From assembly GCA_016712375.1 (NCBI GenBank), contig JADJRE010000008.1:62001-126000 (forward strand): a stretch of DNA of 64,000 nt, in the 5' to 3' direction. The translations under genes and the position numbers were made by a program. Positions 18,019 to 27,791 of this stretch are shown piece by piece (the first letter of the stretch is position 1; each line of letters begins with the position of its first letter). The stretch comes from Rhodospirillales bacterium. Lineage in GTDB: Bacteria > Pseudomonadota > Alphaproteobacteria > Rhodospirillales > Defluviicoccaceae. The notes under the pieces are model-generated. The model was not told the DNA's origin. It did no database searches and saw only the letters and a program-made list of their open reading frames with translations.

Positions 18019-19386
18019 TCAGCTCTTCTTCGACGTCTGTTTTGCCGCCTTCTCAGCGCGCCGGCGCTCGCGAAACGTCCGCGCCCACGTCGGCTTCACC
18101 GCATGCGGAACGCGGGCCAGCGCCAGGGCATCGTCCGGCACGTCGCAGGTAACCACGGTGCCGGCGCCGATAATGGCACCGTCGCCGATGCGCACCGGGG
18201 CGATCAGCGAGGTGTTCGAGCCGATGAAGGCACCGGCACCGATCTCGGTATGCTGCTTGAAGAAGCCGTCGTAGTTGCAGGTGATCGTCCCCGCGCCGAC
18301 GTTCGCGCCGGCGCCGATCCGCGCATCGCCGATGTAGGTCAGGTGATTGACCTTGGCGCCGCGCTCGACGCGGGCGTTCTTGATCTCGACGAAGTTGCCG
18401 ATATGGGCACCGGGGCCAATCGAGGCTCCCGGCCGCAGCCTCGCGAACGGGCCTACCTCGGCGCCGCTTTCAATGCTAACCCCCAGCATGTGGCAAAACC
18501 CGCGGATGTAAACGTCGTCGCCGATGCGGACCCCAGGCGCGAAGACGACGTAAGGTTCAATCACCACATCGCGGCCGATCACCGTGTCGTAGCTGAAATG
18601 GACACTGTGCGGGTCGATCAGGGTTGCGCCGGTCGCCATTGCCTGGGCACGCAGCTGGTTTTGGACCAGACGCTCCGCAACGGCCAGATCCTCACGTGAA
18701 TTGACCCCCAAGAGCTCGGTTTCCGGCCCCTCGACGAAGGCGCAGGAAAGACCGTCGGAGCGCGCCAGTGCGACAACGTCGGTGAGATAGTATTCGCCTT
18801 TGGTATTGGCATTGCTCAGCCGATCGAGCCAGCCGAACAGGCGGCTGCCGTCGATCGCCATCACGCCAGAGTTGCACAAGCCGATGCCTTGTTGCTCGGG
18901 CGTCGCGTCCACGAGCTCGACGATCGCTTCCAGGGCTTCGCCGTTGCTGACGACCAGCCGGCCATAGCCACCGGGATCGACGGGACGAAATCCGAGTACG
19001 ACAACTGCTGGCGCGGCCACCGAGCGGCGCAGGTCGAGCATGCGCGACAGGGTCGCGGCGGAGAGCAGCGGTGTATCACCGAAGACGATCAGAACGTCCC
19101 CGTCGAAGCCGGCGAGCGCGTCGCGGGCGGCGACTACAGCGTGGCCGGTACCAAGCCGCTCGCTTTGCACGCAGGTCGGATGCGGCGCGACCACTTCCGC
19201 CACCGCCTGCATTTCCGGCCCGATCACCACCACCTGCCGCTCCGGCTCGAGCGTTTCCAACGTCGACATCAGGTGGCAGATCATTGGTCGGCCGGCCAGC
19301 GGGTGCAGCACCTTCGGCAGGCGCGAGTTCATCCGCGTGCCATGGCCGGCGGCGAGAACGACAACTGCGGTTTTTCGGATGGTCAT
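18019..19386 (-). CDS. glmU: Bifunctional GlmU (GlcN-1-P acetyltransferase / GlcNAc-1-P uridyltransferase)
   Basis: Last two steps of UDP-GlcNAc synthesis. 455 aa. N-terminal pyrophosphorylase with LAAGHGTRMNSRLPKVLHPLAG, where the signature Gly-X-Gly-Thr-Arg-Met is near 14-19 and the catalytic Lys follows, and DVLIVFGDTPLL. The C-terminal left-handed beta-helix (about 250-440) shows hexapeptide repeats such as GADVYIRGF-like and IGAGANVGAGTITCNYDGFFK, and TEIGAGAFIGSNTSLIAPV. First gene of the glmU-glmS unit. Basic C-terminal tail. Confidence 0.97.
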   Translation of the reverse strand: MTIRKTAVVVLAAGHGTRMNSRLPKVLHPLAGRPMICHLMSTLETLEPERQVVVIGPEMQAVAEVVAPHPTCVQSERLGTGHAVVAARDALAGFDGDVLIVFGDTPLLSAATLSRMLDLRRSVAAPAVVVLGFRPVDPGGYGRLVVSNGEALEAIVELVDATPEQQGIGLCNSGVMAIDGSRLFGWLDRLSNANTKGEYYLTDVVALARSDGLSCAFVEGPETELLGVNSREDLAVAERLVQNQLRAQAMATGATLIDPHSVHFSYDTVIGRDVVIEPYVVFAPGVRIGDDVYIRGFCHMLGVSIESGAEVGPFARLRPGASIGPGAHIGNFVEIKNARVERGAKVNHLTYIGDARIGAGANVGAGTITCNYDGFFKQHTEIGAGAFIGSNTSLIAPVRIGDGAIIGAGTVVTCDVPDDALALARVPHAVKPTWARTFRERRRAEKAAKQTSKKS

Positions 19387-19512
19387 GCTGTAACGGACCG
19401 CTTAGAAAATAGGACGACGGAGGAACGATGAAGGCGGCCCGCAGGGTGCCACAGGCCGAGCCTTACTCCAACTCCAGGCACCGTTTTCTACACGCTTCAG
19501 TCTAAAGGTTCG

Positions 19513-20187
19513 ATGAACGTCTTCGATCTCGTCGTTTTCGATCTCGACGGAACGCTGATTGACAGCGCTCCCGACCTTCATGTTGCGCTCAACACGGCCC
19601 TCAGGGGCGACGGACGCCGACCGCTGACGCTGATTGAGGTCGAATCGATTGTCGGCGACGGCGCCACGGTCCTGGTACGTCGGGCATTGACGCTCACCGG
19701 CGCGACGGTGGCCGAGGATGACGGTGTGGTAGCGCTGACCACTCGTTTCCTCGCCATCTACGAGCAGCAGGGCGCTGATCTGACCCGCGCTTATGCCGGT
19801 GTGCCGGAGACGCTTGCGAAGCTTGCAGCGGAAGGTTTCGCGCTCGGTGTCTGCACCAACAAGCCCGAGCGGTTGAGCAGGCAGATCCTGCAACAGCTCG
19901 ACCTCATTCGTTATTTTCAGGCGGTGATCGGCGGCGACAGTCTGAACGGCATCCGCAAGCCTGATCCGCGGCATCTGCTGGCGGCTGTCGAGGCGCTCGG
20001 CGGCAAACCAGAGAGGACGGTGATGGTCGGCGACAGCGTCAACGACGTCGCCGCGGCTCGCGCCCTGGGGGTGCCGGTGATCGTCCGCGCCGGTGGCTAC
20101 GGCCAGGTTCCCGCCCAAAGTCTCGGCGCCGATGCCGTCGTCCAGGCTTTCGCGGAATTGCCGGAAGCAATCGCCCGGCTGGCTTGA
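19513..20187 (+). CDS. gph: Phosphoglycolate phosphatase
   Basis: HAD-superfamily hydrolase, 224 aa. Motif I DLDGTLIDSAPDL at about 10-22 (nucleophile and acid Asp), motif II GVCTNKP, Lys in NGIRKPDPRHL, and motif IV VMVGDSVNDVAAARALG. The cap domain and overall length fit Gph, which dephosphorylates 2-phosphoglycolate formed in DNA repair; HAD assignments at this level are less certain for exact substrate. The stop codon lies inside the -35 box of the tRNA-Val promoter. Confidence 0.88.
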   Translation: MNVFDLVVFDLDGTLIDSAPDLHVALNTALRGDGRRPLTLIEVESIVGDGATVLVRRALTLTGATVAEDDGVVALTTRFLAIYEQQGADLTRAYAGVPETLAKLAAEGFALGVCTNKPERLSRQILQQLDLIRYFQAVIGGDSLNGIRKPDPRHLLAAVEALGGKPERTVMVGDSVNDVAAARALGVPVIVRAGGYGQVPAQSLGADAVVQAFAELPEAIARLA

Positions 20188-20213
20188 CAGTCTCGCCGCC
20201 GCCGCCGTTATAT
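20184..20213 (+). promoter_or_regulatory. Sigma-70-type promoter of tRNA-Val
   Basis: TTGACA at 20184-20189, an 18-nt GC-rich spacer and TTATAT at 20208-20213. It ends about 21 nt before the mature tRNA 5' end. The -35 hexamer includes the gph stop codon. One of the best promoter matches in the window. Confidence 0.65.
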
Positions 20214-20234
20214 GATTGGCATCTTGAGACCTTC

Positions 20235-20309
20235 GGGCGCGTAGCTCAGTGGGAGAGCACTGTCTTCACACGGCAGGGGTCGCTGGTTCAATCCCAGCCG
20301 CGCCCACCA
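20235..20309 (+). tRNA. tRNA-Val (anticodon CAC)
   Basis: A 75-nt cloverleaf. Acceptor GGGCGCG / CGCGCCC, discriminator A and encoded CCA at 20307-20309. D stem GCTC/GAGC. Anticodon stem CTGTC/GGCAG (one G-T pair) with loop TTCACAC, giving anticodon CAC, which reads GUG valine codons. T stem GCTGG/CCAGC with loop TTCAATC. Sits alone between gph and pdxJ. Confidence 0.95.
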
Positions 20310-20412
20310 TCCTTCGCGATATCCGACCCAATCCAGTGATCCCGGCCCGCCGGCTGTTGCTCGGCCAACGGGCGCTTGACAGGTGCCGCAGCTTCGCCAA
20401 TACGGCTATCGA

Positions 20413-21166
20413 ATGAGCTCCTTCCTGCGCCTCGGCGTTAACATCGACCACGTCGCCACCATCCGCAATGCCCGCGGCGGGACGCACCCCGACCCGGTAC
20501 GGGCGGCGGATCTCGCGGTGCGCGCTGGCGCCGACGGCATCACCGCCCACCTGCGCGAAGACCGGCGGCACATCTCCGACCATGACATCGTGCGACTGCG
20601 ACACGACGTTGACGCCCCGCTCAACCTGGAGATGGCGGCAACCGAGGAGATGCTGGCAATCGCGCTGCGCCACCGTCCGCACGCCGTCTGCCTGGTCCCG
20701 GAACGCCGCGAGGAGCGGACCACGGAGGGCGGGCTCGACGCGGTGGGCGGATCAGCGCATCTTGCCCCCTTCCTCCGAGCACTTCGCGACGCGGGCCCGC
20801 GGACGACGCTGTTCATCGAGCCCACGCCGGCACAGGTGGAAGCGGCCGCCGTGCTGGGTGCCGACGCTGTCGAGTTGCACACCGGAGCCTGGTGCCACGC
20901 GGCCCCCGACCGCCGCGAGGCCGAGTTGTTGCGGATCGAGGAGGCGGCGATGCTGGCGGTCCGTCTCGGCGGAGTGCCACGCTGGTCACGGACTGAGCTA
21001 CGAGAACGTCGGGCCGGTTGCAGCGGTTCTGGAGATCGTTGAGCTGAACATCGGCCACTTTCTGATTGGCGAGGCGATTTTCCTCGGCCTGGAGGAAAGC
21101 ATCGCTCGCATGCGCGCGGCAATGGACCTTGGTCGCCGAGGCGTCGGGTCTTCGCAGCCACGATGA
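20413..21166 (+). CDS. pdxJ: Pyridoxine 5'-phosphate synthase (frameshifted)
   Basis: Condenses 3-amino-1-hydroxyacetone phosphate with deoxyxylulose 5-phosphate to make PNP. Starts MSSFLRLGVNIDHVATIRNA, the standard PdxJ opening, and continues ITAHLREDRRHI, PLNLEMAATEEM, and AVELHTGAWC. Near 20965-20980 the frame shifts: the first frame goes on to a stop at 21042, while the conserved end (HAGHGLSYENVGPVAAV, ELNIGHFLIGEAIF) is in the other frame to 21166. Two missing bases at CTCGGC-GGAG would restore a Leu-Gly-Leu-Glu-Cys-His joint; one extra G is the alternative. The gene is normally single-copy and conserved, so an error is more likely than decay. The end overlaps acpS by 4 nt. Confidence 0.88.
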
Positions 21167-21570
21167 TCCTCGGCGTCGGCACCGATCTGCTGGACATTCG
21201 CCGGATCGAACGGACGCTGGATCGCTGGGGTGATCGTTTCTGCGAGCGCGTCTACACTGAAAGGGAGCGCCAACGCTGCGAGGATCACATCAACCGCGCC
21301 GCCCGCTATGCCCAGCGGTACGCGGCGAAGGAGGCATGCGCTAAGGCGCTCGGCACTGGCTTTCGCGAGGGTGTCGCCTGGCGCGACATGGAGGTGGACA
21401 ACCTTCCCTCCGGCAAGCCCTTCCTGCGGCTGAGCGGTGGCGCCGCGCGGCGCCTCGCGCTGCTGACGCCGGCCGGACTGCAGCCGGCGATCGAGCTGTC
21501 GCTGGCCGGCGAAGATGCCGTCGCGCATGCCATCGTGGTGATCTCGGCGGTGCCCGGAGCGGCCGGATGA
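21163..21570 (+). CDS. acpS: Holo-[acyl-carrier-protein] synthase
   Basis: Transfers 4'-phosphopantetheine from CoA to apo-ACP. 135 aa. N-terminal ILGVGTDLLDIRRIERTL with the Mg-binding Asp, FCERVYTERERQRC, and RYAAKEACAKALGTGF with the catalytic KEA motif. Overlaps pdxJ by ATGA, the usual alphaproteobacterial pdxJ-acpS-lepB order. Confidence 0.96.
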   Translation: MILGVGTDLLDIRRIERTLDRWGDRFCERVYTERERQRCEDHINRAARYAQRYAAKEACAKALGTGFREGVAWRDMEVDNLPSGKPFLRLSGGAARRLALLTPAGLQPAIELSLAGEDAVAHAIVVISAVPGAAG

Positions 21571-21744
21571 ACGTTGCGCTTCGGCTTCGGCGCAGCGGCG
21601 GCTTCGAGGTGAACGTCAGCGAGAGGCCCTCTTCGCGACGATTCCTTGACACCGGGCGCCCGCGGGTGGCTTGATCCGCCGTCGTCGCGGCCGGGGTGCC
21701 GCGGTGCATTCTCCGAACTTAAACAGCTTCGAGACATCCAATTC

Positions 21745-22476
21745 ATGGCGACGCATAAAGCGAGCGGGTTCCTGGAACTCGTCAAGACCATCGTCTACGC
21801 GGTCCTCATCGCCGTCGTTGTCCGCACCTTTCTGTTCGAGCCGTTCAGCATTCCTTCCGGATCAATGATCCCGACACTGCTTGTTGGCGACTATCTGTTC
21901 GTCTCCAAGTACTCCTACGGCTACAGCCGATATTCGCTGCCGTTCGGACTGCCGCTGTTTTCGGGCCGCATTTTCGCAAGTTCTCCCGAACGCGGCGACG
22001 TCGTCGTCTTCAAACTGCCTGCCGACAATGCGACCGACTACATTAAGCGGGTGATCGGATTGCCCGGCGAACGCATTCAGATGATCGGCGGTATCCTGCA
22101 TATCAACGGCGTGGCTGTCCGCCGCGAGCCGGCGGGCGAGTTTGTGGTCGGAAACGGCATCGTCAAGCAGACTTACCGCCGCTACATCGAAACGCTGCCG
22201 AACGGCCGCCGCCATGCGATTATCGAGATCGGCGATAATGGACCGCTCGACGACACCAACGTCTACACGGTCCCGGACGGACACTACTTCATGATGGGCG
22301 ATAATCGCGACAGCTCGCGCGACAGCCGCGTTCTGGGCGAGGTCGGCTACGTACCGTTCCAGAACCTCATTGGTCGCGCGGAAGTCCTTTTCTTCTCCGT
22401 GGATGGGCCGGCGCTGCGATTTTGGGATTGGTACCGGACGGTTCGCTTCGATCGCCTGTTCCGGAGCATTCAGTGA
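21745..22476 (+). CDS. lepB: Signal peptidase I
   Basis: Membrane-bound serine protease that cleaves Sec signal peptides. 243 aa from ATG 21745. One N-terminal transmembrane helix (IVYAVLIAVVVRTFLFEPF), then catalytic Ser40 in IPSGSMIPTL. The general-base Lys is in ATDYIKRVIGLPGERI, and the C-terminal box is GHYFMMGDNRDSSRDSR. Its TGA overlaps the GTG start of rnc (GTGA), showing coupling. Confidence 0.95.
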   Translation: MATHKASGFLELVKTIVYAVLIAVVVRTFLFEPFSIPSGSMIPTLLVGDYLFVSKYSYGYSRYSLPFGLPLFSGRIFASSPERGDVVVFKLPADNATDYIKRVIGLPGERIQMIGGILHINGVAVRREPAGEFVVGNGIVKQTYRRYIETLPNGRRHAIIEIGDNGPLDDTNVYTVPDGHYFMMGDNRDSSRDSRVLGEVGYVPFQNLIGRAEVLFFSVDGPALRFWDWYRTVRFDRLFRSIQ

Positions 22477-23189
22477 ACGACATTGCATCCGATCCTTCGC
22501 TTCGCCTTCCGGCGCTGCAGGAACGGCTGGCCTATTTCTTCAAGTCGCACCGGCTGCTGCTGGAAGCCGTCACCCATTCCAGCTTCCAAGGCGACGGCGT
22601 CGGCCGGCGCCTGTGCAACGAGCGCATGGAATTCGTCGGTGACCGGGTGCTTGGCCTTGTCATTGCCAACCTGCTGTTCCGCCGCTTTCCGGGCGAGGAG
22701 GTAGGCGCGCTCGCGCGTCGGCACGCCGCCGCGGTTCGGCGCGAAGCGCTGGTGGAGATTGCCGAGCATCTGGAACTAGCCGCCTGCCTGCGGCTGTCGC
22801 GGGGCGAGGAGGAGGCCGGCGGACGGCGCAACCCCGGTCTGCTGGCCGACGCCGCCGAAGCGCTGATTGCCGCTATCTATCTCGATGGCGGCTTCGATGC
22901 GGCCAAGGAAGTAATAGAGCGCTTGGGGCGCGAGCTGATCGAGCGCGACGCATCGCCGCCCAAGGACGCGAAAACTGTGTTGCAGGAATGGGCACAGGGG
23001 CGTGGTCTACCGCTGCCGATCTATCGCGAGACCGAGCGCAGCGAGCCTCCCCATGCGCCGCTGTTTCGTGTCGAGGTCGTCGTCGAAGGGTTGCCGCCCG
23101 TCGACGCCACGGGGCCGTCGAAGCGCATCGCCGAGCGTGCGGCCGCCGAGTTGCTGTTGCTGAAGGTGCATGCCGGCAATGTTGGTTGA
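22473..23189 (+). CDS. rnc: Ribonuclease III
   Basis: Double-strand-specific endoribonuclease for rRNA and mRNA processing. GTG start at 22473 overlapping the lepB stop; 238 aa. Signature NERMEFVGDRVLGLVIANLL with the metal-binding Glu and Asp, LLADAAEALIAAIYLDGGF as second metal site, and C-terminal dsRNA-binding domain (about 160-230: DAKTVLQEWAQGRGLPLPIY and GPSKRIAERAAAELLL). Followed by era 5 nt later. Confidence 0.95.
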   Translation: MNDIASDPSLRLPALQERLAYFFKSHRLLLEAVTHSSFQGDGVGRRLCNERMEFVGDRVLGLVIANLLFRRFPGEEVGALARRHAAAVRREALVEIAEHLELAACLRLSRGEEEAGGRRNPGLLADAAEALIAAIYLDGGFDAAKEVIERLGRELIERDASPPKDAKTVLQEWAQGRGLPLPIYRETERSEPPHAPLFRVEVVVEGLPPVDATGPSKRIAERAAAELLLLKVHAGNVG

Positions 23190-23194
23190 GAACA

Positions 23195-24148
23195 ATGTCT
23201 TCTGAGCCAGGTGCAGACGATTCCGGTGACGCCGCCGGCGACGCCGGGGCGAGCGAACGGCGCTGTGGCTTCGTCGCGGTGATCGGCGCACCCAATGTCG
23301 GCAAGTCAACATTGGTCAACCGGCTGGTCGGCAGCAAGGTGAGCATCGTTTCTCCAAAGGTGCAGACGACGCGCGCGCGGGTGCTCGGCATCGCGCTCAT
23401 CGCGGATGCGCAGATTCTGCTGGTAGATACGCCGGGACTGTTCGCGCCGCGCCGTCGTCTGGACAAGGCAATGGTCGCCGCCGCCTGGGAAGGGGCTGCA
23501 GGCGCCGACGCCATAACCGTGATCGTTGATGCGGCACGCGAAGGAGCGGCGACGGACGCGGCACCGGTGATCGACTGGCTGCGCGACAAGCAGCGCCGGG
23601 CCATTTTGGTGCTAAACAAAGTTGATGCCGCCGATAAGCCGAGGATACTGGCGCTGACGGCGGCGCTGCACGACCAGGGCGTGTTCGATCCCGTCTTCGC
23701 GATCTCGGCGCTGAACGGTGACGGCGTCGCTGACCTGGCGGCGCATCTGGCGCAGACGTTGCCGCCGGGCCCCTGGCTCTACCCCGAGGATCAGCTATCC
23801 GATATGCCCGCACGCATGCTGGCGGCGGAAATCACCCGCGAGAAGTTGTTCTGGCAATTGCAGCAGGAATTGCCGTACTCCATAGCCGTCGAGACCGAGA
23901 ACTGGGCAGACCGCGACGACGGCAGCGTCCGTATCGACCAGGTCATCTGGGTTGAGCGCGAGGCGCAGCGACCGATCGTGCTCGGCAAGGGCGGAAAGCG
24001 CATCAAACAAATCGGCGAACAGGCGCGCAAGGAGCTGGAGAACCTGCTGGGTCACCGCATCCACCTCTTTCTGTATGTGAAGATCCGCGAAAAATGGCGT
24101 GAAGACCCGGCTTTCTACCGCTTGCACGGGCTACAACATCCGGGGTGA
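23195..24148 (+). CDS. era: GTPase Era
   Basis: GTPase that binds 16S rRNA and the 30S subunit during maturation. 317 aa from ATG 23195. An acidic N-terminal extension of about 20 residues, then G1 GAPNVGKS at 31-38, SPKVQTTR (switch I), G3 DTPG at 78-81, and G4 NKVD near 140. The C-terminal KH domain has IVLGKGGKRIKQIGEQARKE and LFLYVKIREKWREDP. rnc-era-recO is the standard order, here interrupted by a small minus-strand gene. Confidence 0.96.
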   Translation: MSSEPGADDSGDAAGDAGASERRCGFVAVIGAPNVGKSTLVNRLVGSKVSIVSPKVQTTRARVLGIALIADAQILLVDTPGLFAPRRRLDKAMVAAAWEGAAGADAITVIVDAAREGAATDAAPVIDWLRDKQRRAILVLNKVDAADKPRILALTAALHDQGVFDPVFAISALNGDGVADLAAHLAQTLPPGPWLYPEDQLSDMPARMLAAEITREKLFWQLQQELPYSIAVETENWADRDDGSVRIDQVIWVEREAQRPIVLGKGGKRIKQIGEQARKELENLLGHRIHLFLYVKIREKWREDPAFYRLHGLQHPG

Positions 24149-24174
24149 AGACGCTGACCGTCGGTGCCAGGTGA

Positions 24175-24402
24175 TCAAACCGCCACTGCAACGCCGTTCA
24201 ATCGGCGCACGGCATCACTGAGCGCGGCGTCTTCGCTGTCGAAGGCACGCTCGGCGTCGGTCAGCGGCAGGCCGTTCTCGTCGATCTGTCGCCAGACCCA
24301 GTAGCTGCCGGTGTTCGTCGTCTGAATCCGCGCGTAGAGCCGGCGGAAGAAGCCGCGCCGACACGGATGCGGTTCGGTGATCATGATGTCGTGAACGCCC
24401 AA
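24175..24402 (-). CDS. Small conserved hypothetical protein
   Basis: 75 aa if started at TTG 24402, which has AAAGGAGG six bases upstream; ATG 24384 is in frame but too far from that site. No signal peptide or membrane segment. Core GFFRRLYARIQTTNTGSYW followed by VWRQIDENGLPLTDAERAFD and an acidic helix. Unknown function. Encoded opposite to era and recO, so independently expressed. Confidence 0.55.
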   Translation of the reverse strand: MGVHDIMITEPHPCRRGFFRRLYARIQTTNTGSYWVWRQIDENGLPLTDAERAFDSEDAALSDAVRRLNGVAVAV

Positions 24403-24641
24403 GGGTAGCCTCCTTTCAGCTGTCCGGCGCGATGTGCGCTTGCATCGGCGGCGGAAGTGTAGCACAGCACACCCCATGCACAAGTCGGGCCATGCATAAG
24501 AGCTATGCACATTTGTTTGCTGCCTATGTTTTGAGCACGCATCTACCTGCGCTCATGGCGAATCCGCGCGGGCATATAGGGATCCAAGGGTGGAGACCCT
24601 CATTTACGGCGGATTGCTCCGCTGCACTCACAGCCACGCCA

Positions 24642-24664
24642 CCCCGTTCGGCCGTCGAACGGGG
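24642..24664. repeat. Perfect 8-bp inverted repeat upstream of recO
   Basis: CCCCGTTC - 7 nt - GAACGGGG. No T-run follows on either strand, so it is not a canonical terminator; it lies 39 nt before the recO ATG and could affect recO translation or be an operator. The remaining sequence from 24403 to 24702 shows no gene. Confidence 0.4.
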
Positions 24665-24702
24665 TAGCGGGTTGCCCCGTCGCTGCTGAGCCGTCGGCGG
24701 CC

Positions 24703-25464
24703 ATGGAATGGGACGACGATGGGGTGGTGTTGTCGGTGCGAACGATAGGTGAGACGTCGGTGGTGTTGTCGTTGTTGACCCGCGACCACGGCAGGCACGC
24801 TGGTCTGGTACGCGGCGGGGTGGGGCGGCGGGCGCGCGGCGTGCTGCAGCCCGGCAACCGCGTTGCCTGTCGCTGGCAGGGGCGGCTGGCCGAGCACCTG
24901 GGAGCCTTCGGCTGCGAACTCAGCGCGGCGACGGCAGCGGCGGTGCTGCAGAATGCGGCACCGCTGGCGGCGGTGGTCGCGGCATGTGCAGTACTCGACA
25001 CGGCGCTGCCGGAGCGCGAACCGCTGCCGGAAATTTACGAAGCTTTGCTCGGCCTTCTAGAGGCGGTGGAGCATGATCCGGCGTGGCCCTTGGCCTACGT
25101 CCGCTGGGAGGTGGGCCTACTCGCCAGCCTTGGTTTTGGTCTCGATCTCTCCGCCTGCGCGCTGACCGGCACGACCGAGAGCCTTGTTTTCGTTTCGCCG
25201 CGCACCGGACGTGCGGTTTCGATGGAAGCCGGTGCGCCGTGGCAGCCGCGGCTGCTGGCGCTACCGGCCTTTCTGGTTGATCCGGCGGCACCGGCTGGGC
25301 CTTCCGACATCGCCGCCGGCCTCGCGCTCGGTAGCCACTTTCTCGGCCGCTGCGTCTATGCCGAGCATGGCCGGGAGATGCCTGCTGCCCGCACCCGGCT
25401 GCCGCAGGTGATTGCACGCATGCTCGATCCCGGCAGTGGCGCCGGCGCCGAGCGAGGAGAATAG
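24703..25464 (+). CDS. recO: DNA repair protein RecO
   Basis: Part of RecFOR, loading RecA on SSB-coated gaps. 253 aa. N-terminal OB fold MEWDDDGVVLSVRTIGETSV and LTRDHGRHAGLVRGG, then the helical domain with AVVAACAVLDTALPEREPLP, YVRWEVGLLASLGFGLDLSACALTG and the C-terminal TRLPQVIARML. The zinc-site cysteines of some RecO proteins are not evident. parC starts 9 nt downstream. Confidence 0.93.
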   Translation: MEWDDDGVVLSVRTIGETSVVLSLLTRDHGRHAGLVRGGVGRRARGVLQPGNRVACRWQGRLAEHLGAFGCELSAATAAAVLQNAAPLAAVVAACAVLDTALPEREPLPEIYEALLGLLEAVEHDPAWPLAYVRWEVGLLASLGFGLDLSACALTGTTESLVFVSPRTGRAVSMEAGAPWQPRLLALPAFLVDPAAPAGPSDIAAGLALGSHFLGRCVYAEHGREMPAARTRLPQVIARMLDPGSGAGAERGE

Positions 25465-25473
25465 AGGAGGGGA

Positions 25474-27725
25474 ATGCGCACCAGCCCGCCGCCGCCCGCC
25501 GACCCGGAACGTGGCATCGACGATGTATCGCTCCTCGATGCCATCACCGAGCGCTACCTGACCTACGCCGTCTCGACGATCGTGGGCCGCTCGCTGCCGG
25601 ACGCCCGCGACGGCCTTAAGCCGGTGCATCGCCGGCTGCTGTGGGCGATGCGCCAGCTCCGTCTTGATCCGGAAGCGGGCTTCAAGAAGTGCGCCCGCGT
25701 CGTCGGCGACGTCATCGGCCGCTACCACCCGCACGGCGACGTGGCAGTCTACGAGGCGCTGGTCCGCCTCGCCCAGGACTTCGCGGTGCGCTGGCCGCTG
25801 GTCGAGGGTCAGGGCAACTTCGGCAACATCGACGGCGACGGTCCGGCGGCGATGCGCTACACCGAGGCACGGCTGACGGCCGTCGCCGAGGCGCTGCTCA
25901 ACGGCATCGACGAGGACGCGGTCGATTTTCGCGCGACCTACGACGGCGAGGACGAGGAGCCGGTGGTCCTTCCGGCGGCATTCCCGAATCTGCTGGCGAA
26001 CGGGGCTTCCGGCATCGCCGTCGGCATGGCGACCAGCATTCCTCCGCACAATGTCGTCGAGATCTGCGCCGCCGCACGGCATCTGATCGAGCATCCCGAA
26101 GCGAGCGTGGATGACCTGGTTGCGCTGCTGCCGGGCCCCGACTTCCCCACCGGCGGCGTACTGATCGAGGATGCGGCGACCCGCACCGAGATCTACCGGA
26201 CCGGCCGCGGCAGTCTGCGGCTGCGCGCCCGCTGGGCGGTGGAGAAGACGCCGGACGGCACGGTGATCGTCGTCTCCGAGATTCCCTGGCAGGTGCAGAA
26301 GGCGAAACTGATCGAGCGGCTGGCCGAGTTGCTGGCCGAGCGCAAGCTGCCGTTCCTGGCCGACGTCCGTGACGAGTCGACCGACATTGTCCGCCTGGTG
26401 CTGAAGCCGCGCGGCCGTCCGGTCGACGCGGAGGCGATCATGGCCGAGCTGTTCCGGCTGACCGACCTTGAAGTGCGTGTTGCCGTCAATCTCAACGTTC
26501 TGGTCGAAGGGACGACGCCGCGCGTTCTTGACCTCAAGGAATTGCTCCGCGCCTGGCTTTGGCACCGCCGCGAGGTGCTGCGCCGGCGCAGTCGGCACCG
26601 GCGAGGCAAGATCGACCAGCGCCTCGAGCTGCTGGCCGGATTCCTGGTCGTTCATCTCAACCTTGATGAAGTGATCCGCATTGTCCGTGAGGAGGATGAT
26701 CCAAAAGCTGCGCTGATGGCCCGCTTCGGAATCAACGAGGTGCAGGCGGACGCGGTGCTCAACATGCGGTTGCGCCAGTTGCGCAAACTGGAGGAGATCA
26801 CGCTGATAAGCGAGCGCGACGGGCTCCTCGCCGAGCGCGATGGGCTCGACGCGCTGCTTGGCAACGAGGCCCTGCTGTGGCGGCAGATCGGCGATGAGGT
26901 GGCGGCGATCGACGACCGGTTCGGGGTGCAGACGCCGCTCGGCCGAAGGCGGACGACGATCGCGGACGCTCCCGGCGCCGCGCCCGCGGTGCCACGAACT
27001 GTGCGCGTCGCGACGCAGCCGATTTCCATACTCTGCTCGGAGGGATGGCTGCGGGCGGAGTGGGCGAGCATCTGGACGAGGAGGGCGCCGCCGCCGTCCG
27101 TTACAAGGAGGGCGACGGGCCGCGCTTCGTGGTGCACGCGACCACCACCGACAAGCTGCTGATCCTGGGCGGGCAGGGGCGGATATACACGCTCCCTTGC
27201 GACCGCCTACCCACCGGGCGCGGCTTCGGCGAGCCGCTGCGGCTGCTGGTGGATCTGCCGCCGCCGTTCGAGGCGCAGGCCATGCGGGTGCACCGGCCGG
27301 GCAGCCGGCTACTCATTGCGTCAGATGCCGGTCGCGGCTTCATCGTCGAAGAGGACGAAGTGCTTGGCCAAACGCGCGCTGGCAGAGCGGTTCTGGTGAC
27401 GGGCGAGGGCGAGCGCGCGACCTTCCTGCGGGGCATCGAGCCGGACGACGACCGGGTGGCGGTGGTCGGCAGCAACCGCCGGCTGCTGGTCTTCGCGCTG
27501 CCGGAAGTGCCGGTGATGGGCAAGGGCCGCGGCGTGCTGCTGCAACGCTATCGCGACGCCCGACTGCTCGACGCCAAAACCTTCGTCGCGGCACAGGGCC
27601 TGAGCTGGCGCAGCGGCCGGGGGATGCGTATCGAGAACGATTTGCGGCCTTACACCGGAAAGCGCGGTCAGGTCGGTCACACCGTGCCCCGCGGGTTCCC
27701 GGCCAGCGGCCGTTTTGAGGGTTAG
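25474..27725 (+). CDS. parC: DNA topoisomerase IV subunit A (frameshifted)
   Basis: Decatenates replicated chromosomes with ParE. Opening segment DVSLLDAITERYLTYAVSTI and SLPDARDGLKPVHRRLLWAM are typical; the active-site Tyr is in AAMRYTEARL; a QRTLI-like coiled coil and GyrA-box-like beta-propeller follow. The first frame stops at 27162; the C-terminal domain (KEGDGPRFVVHATTTDKLLI, RGFGEPLRLLVDLP, ending RGFPASGRF) continues in another frame to 27725. The joint is at about 27055-27065, where adding one G to GGG gives Trp-Gly-Glu-His-Leu-Asp. About 750 aa in total, normal for alphaproteobacterial ParC. Essential gene, so sequencing error is likely. Confidence 0.92.
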
Positions 27726-27791
27726 GAAGAGCCTGAGCGGGGCTGATGGCGCGAAAACTGCGTCGAGCTTCGGTTGCCCGGCGCCTAGCAG

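Noticed and set aside
25261..26655. Long minus-strand open frame opposite recO and parC
   Set aside because: Antisense shadow; composition is His/Asp/Val-rich as expected from complement of GC-rich codons.
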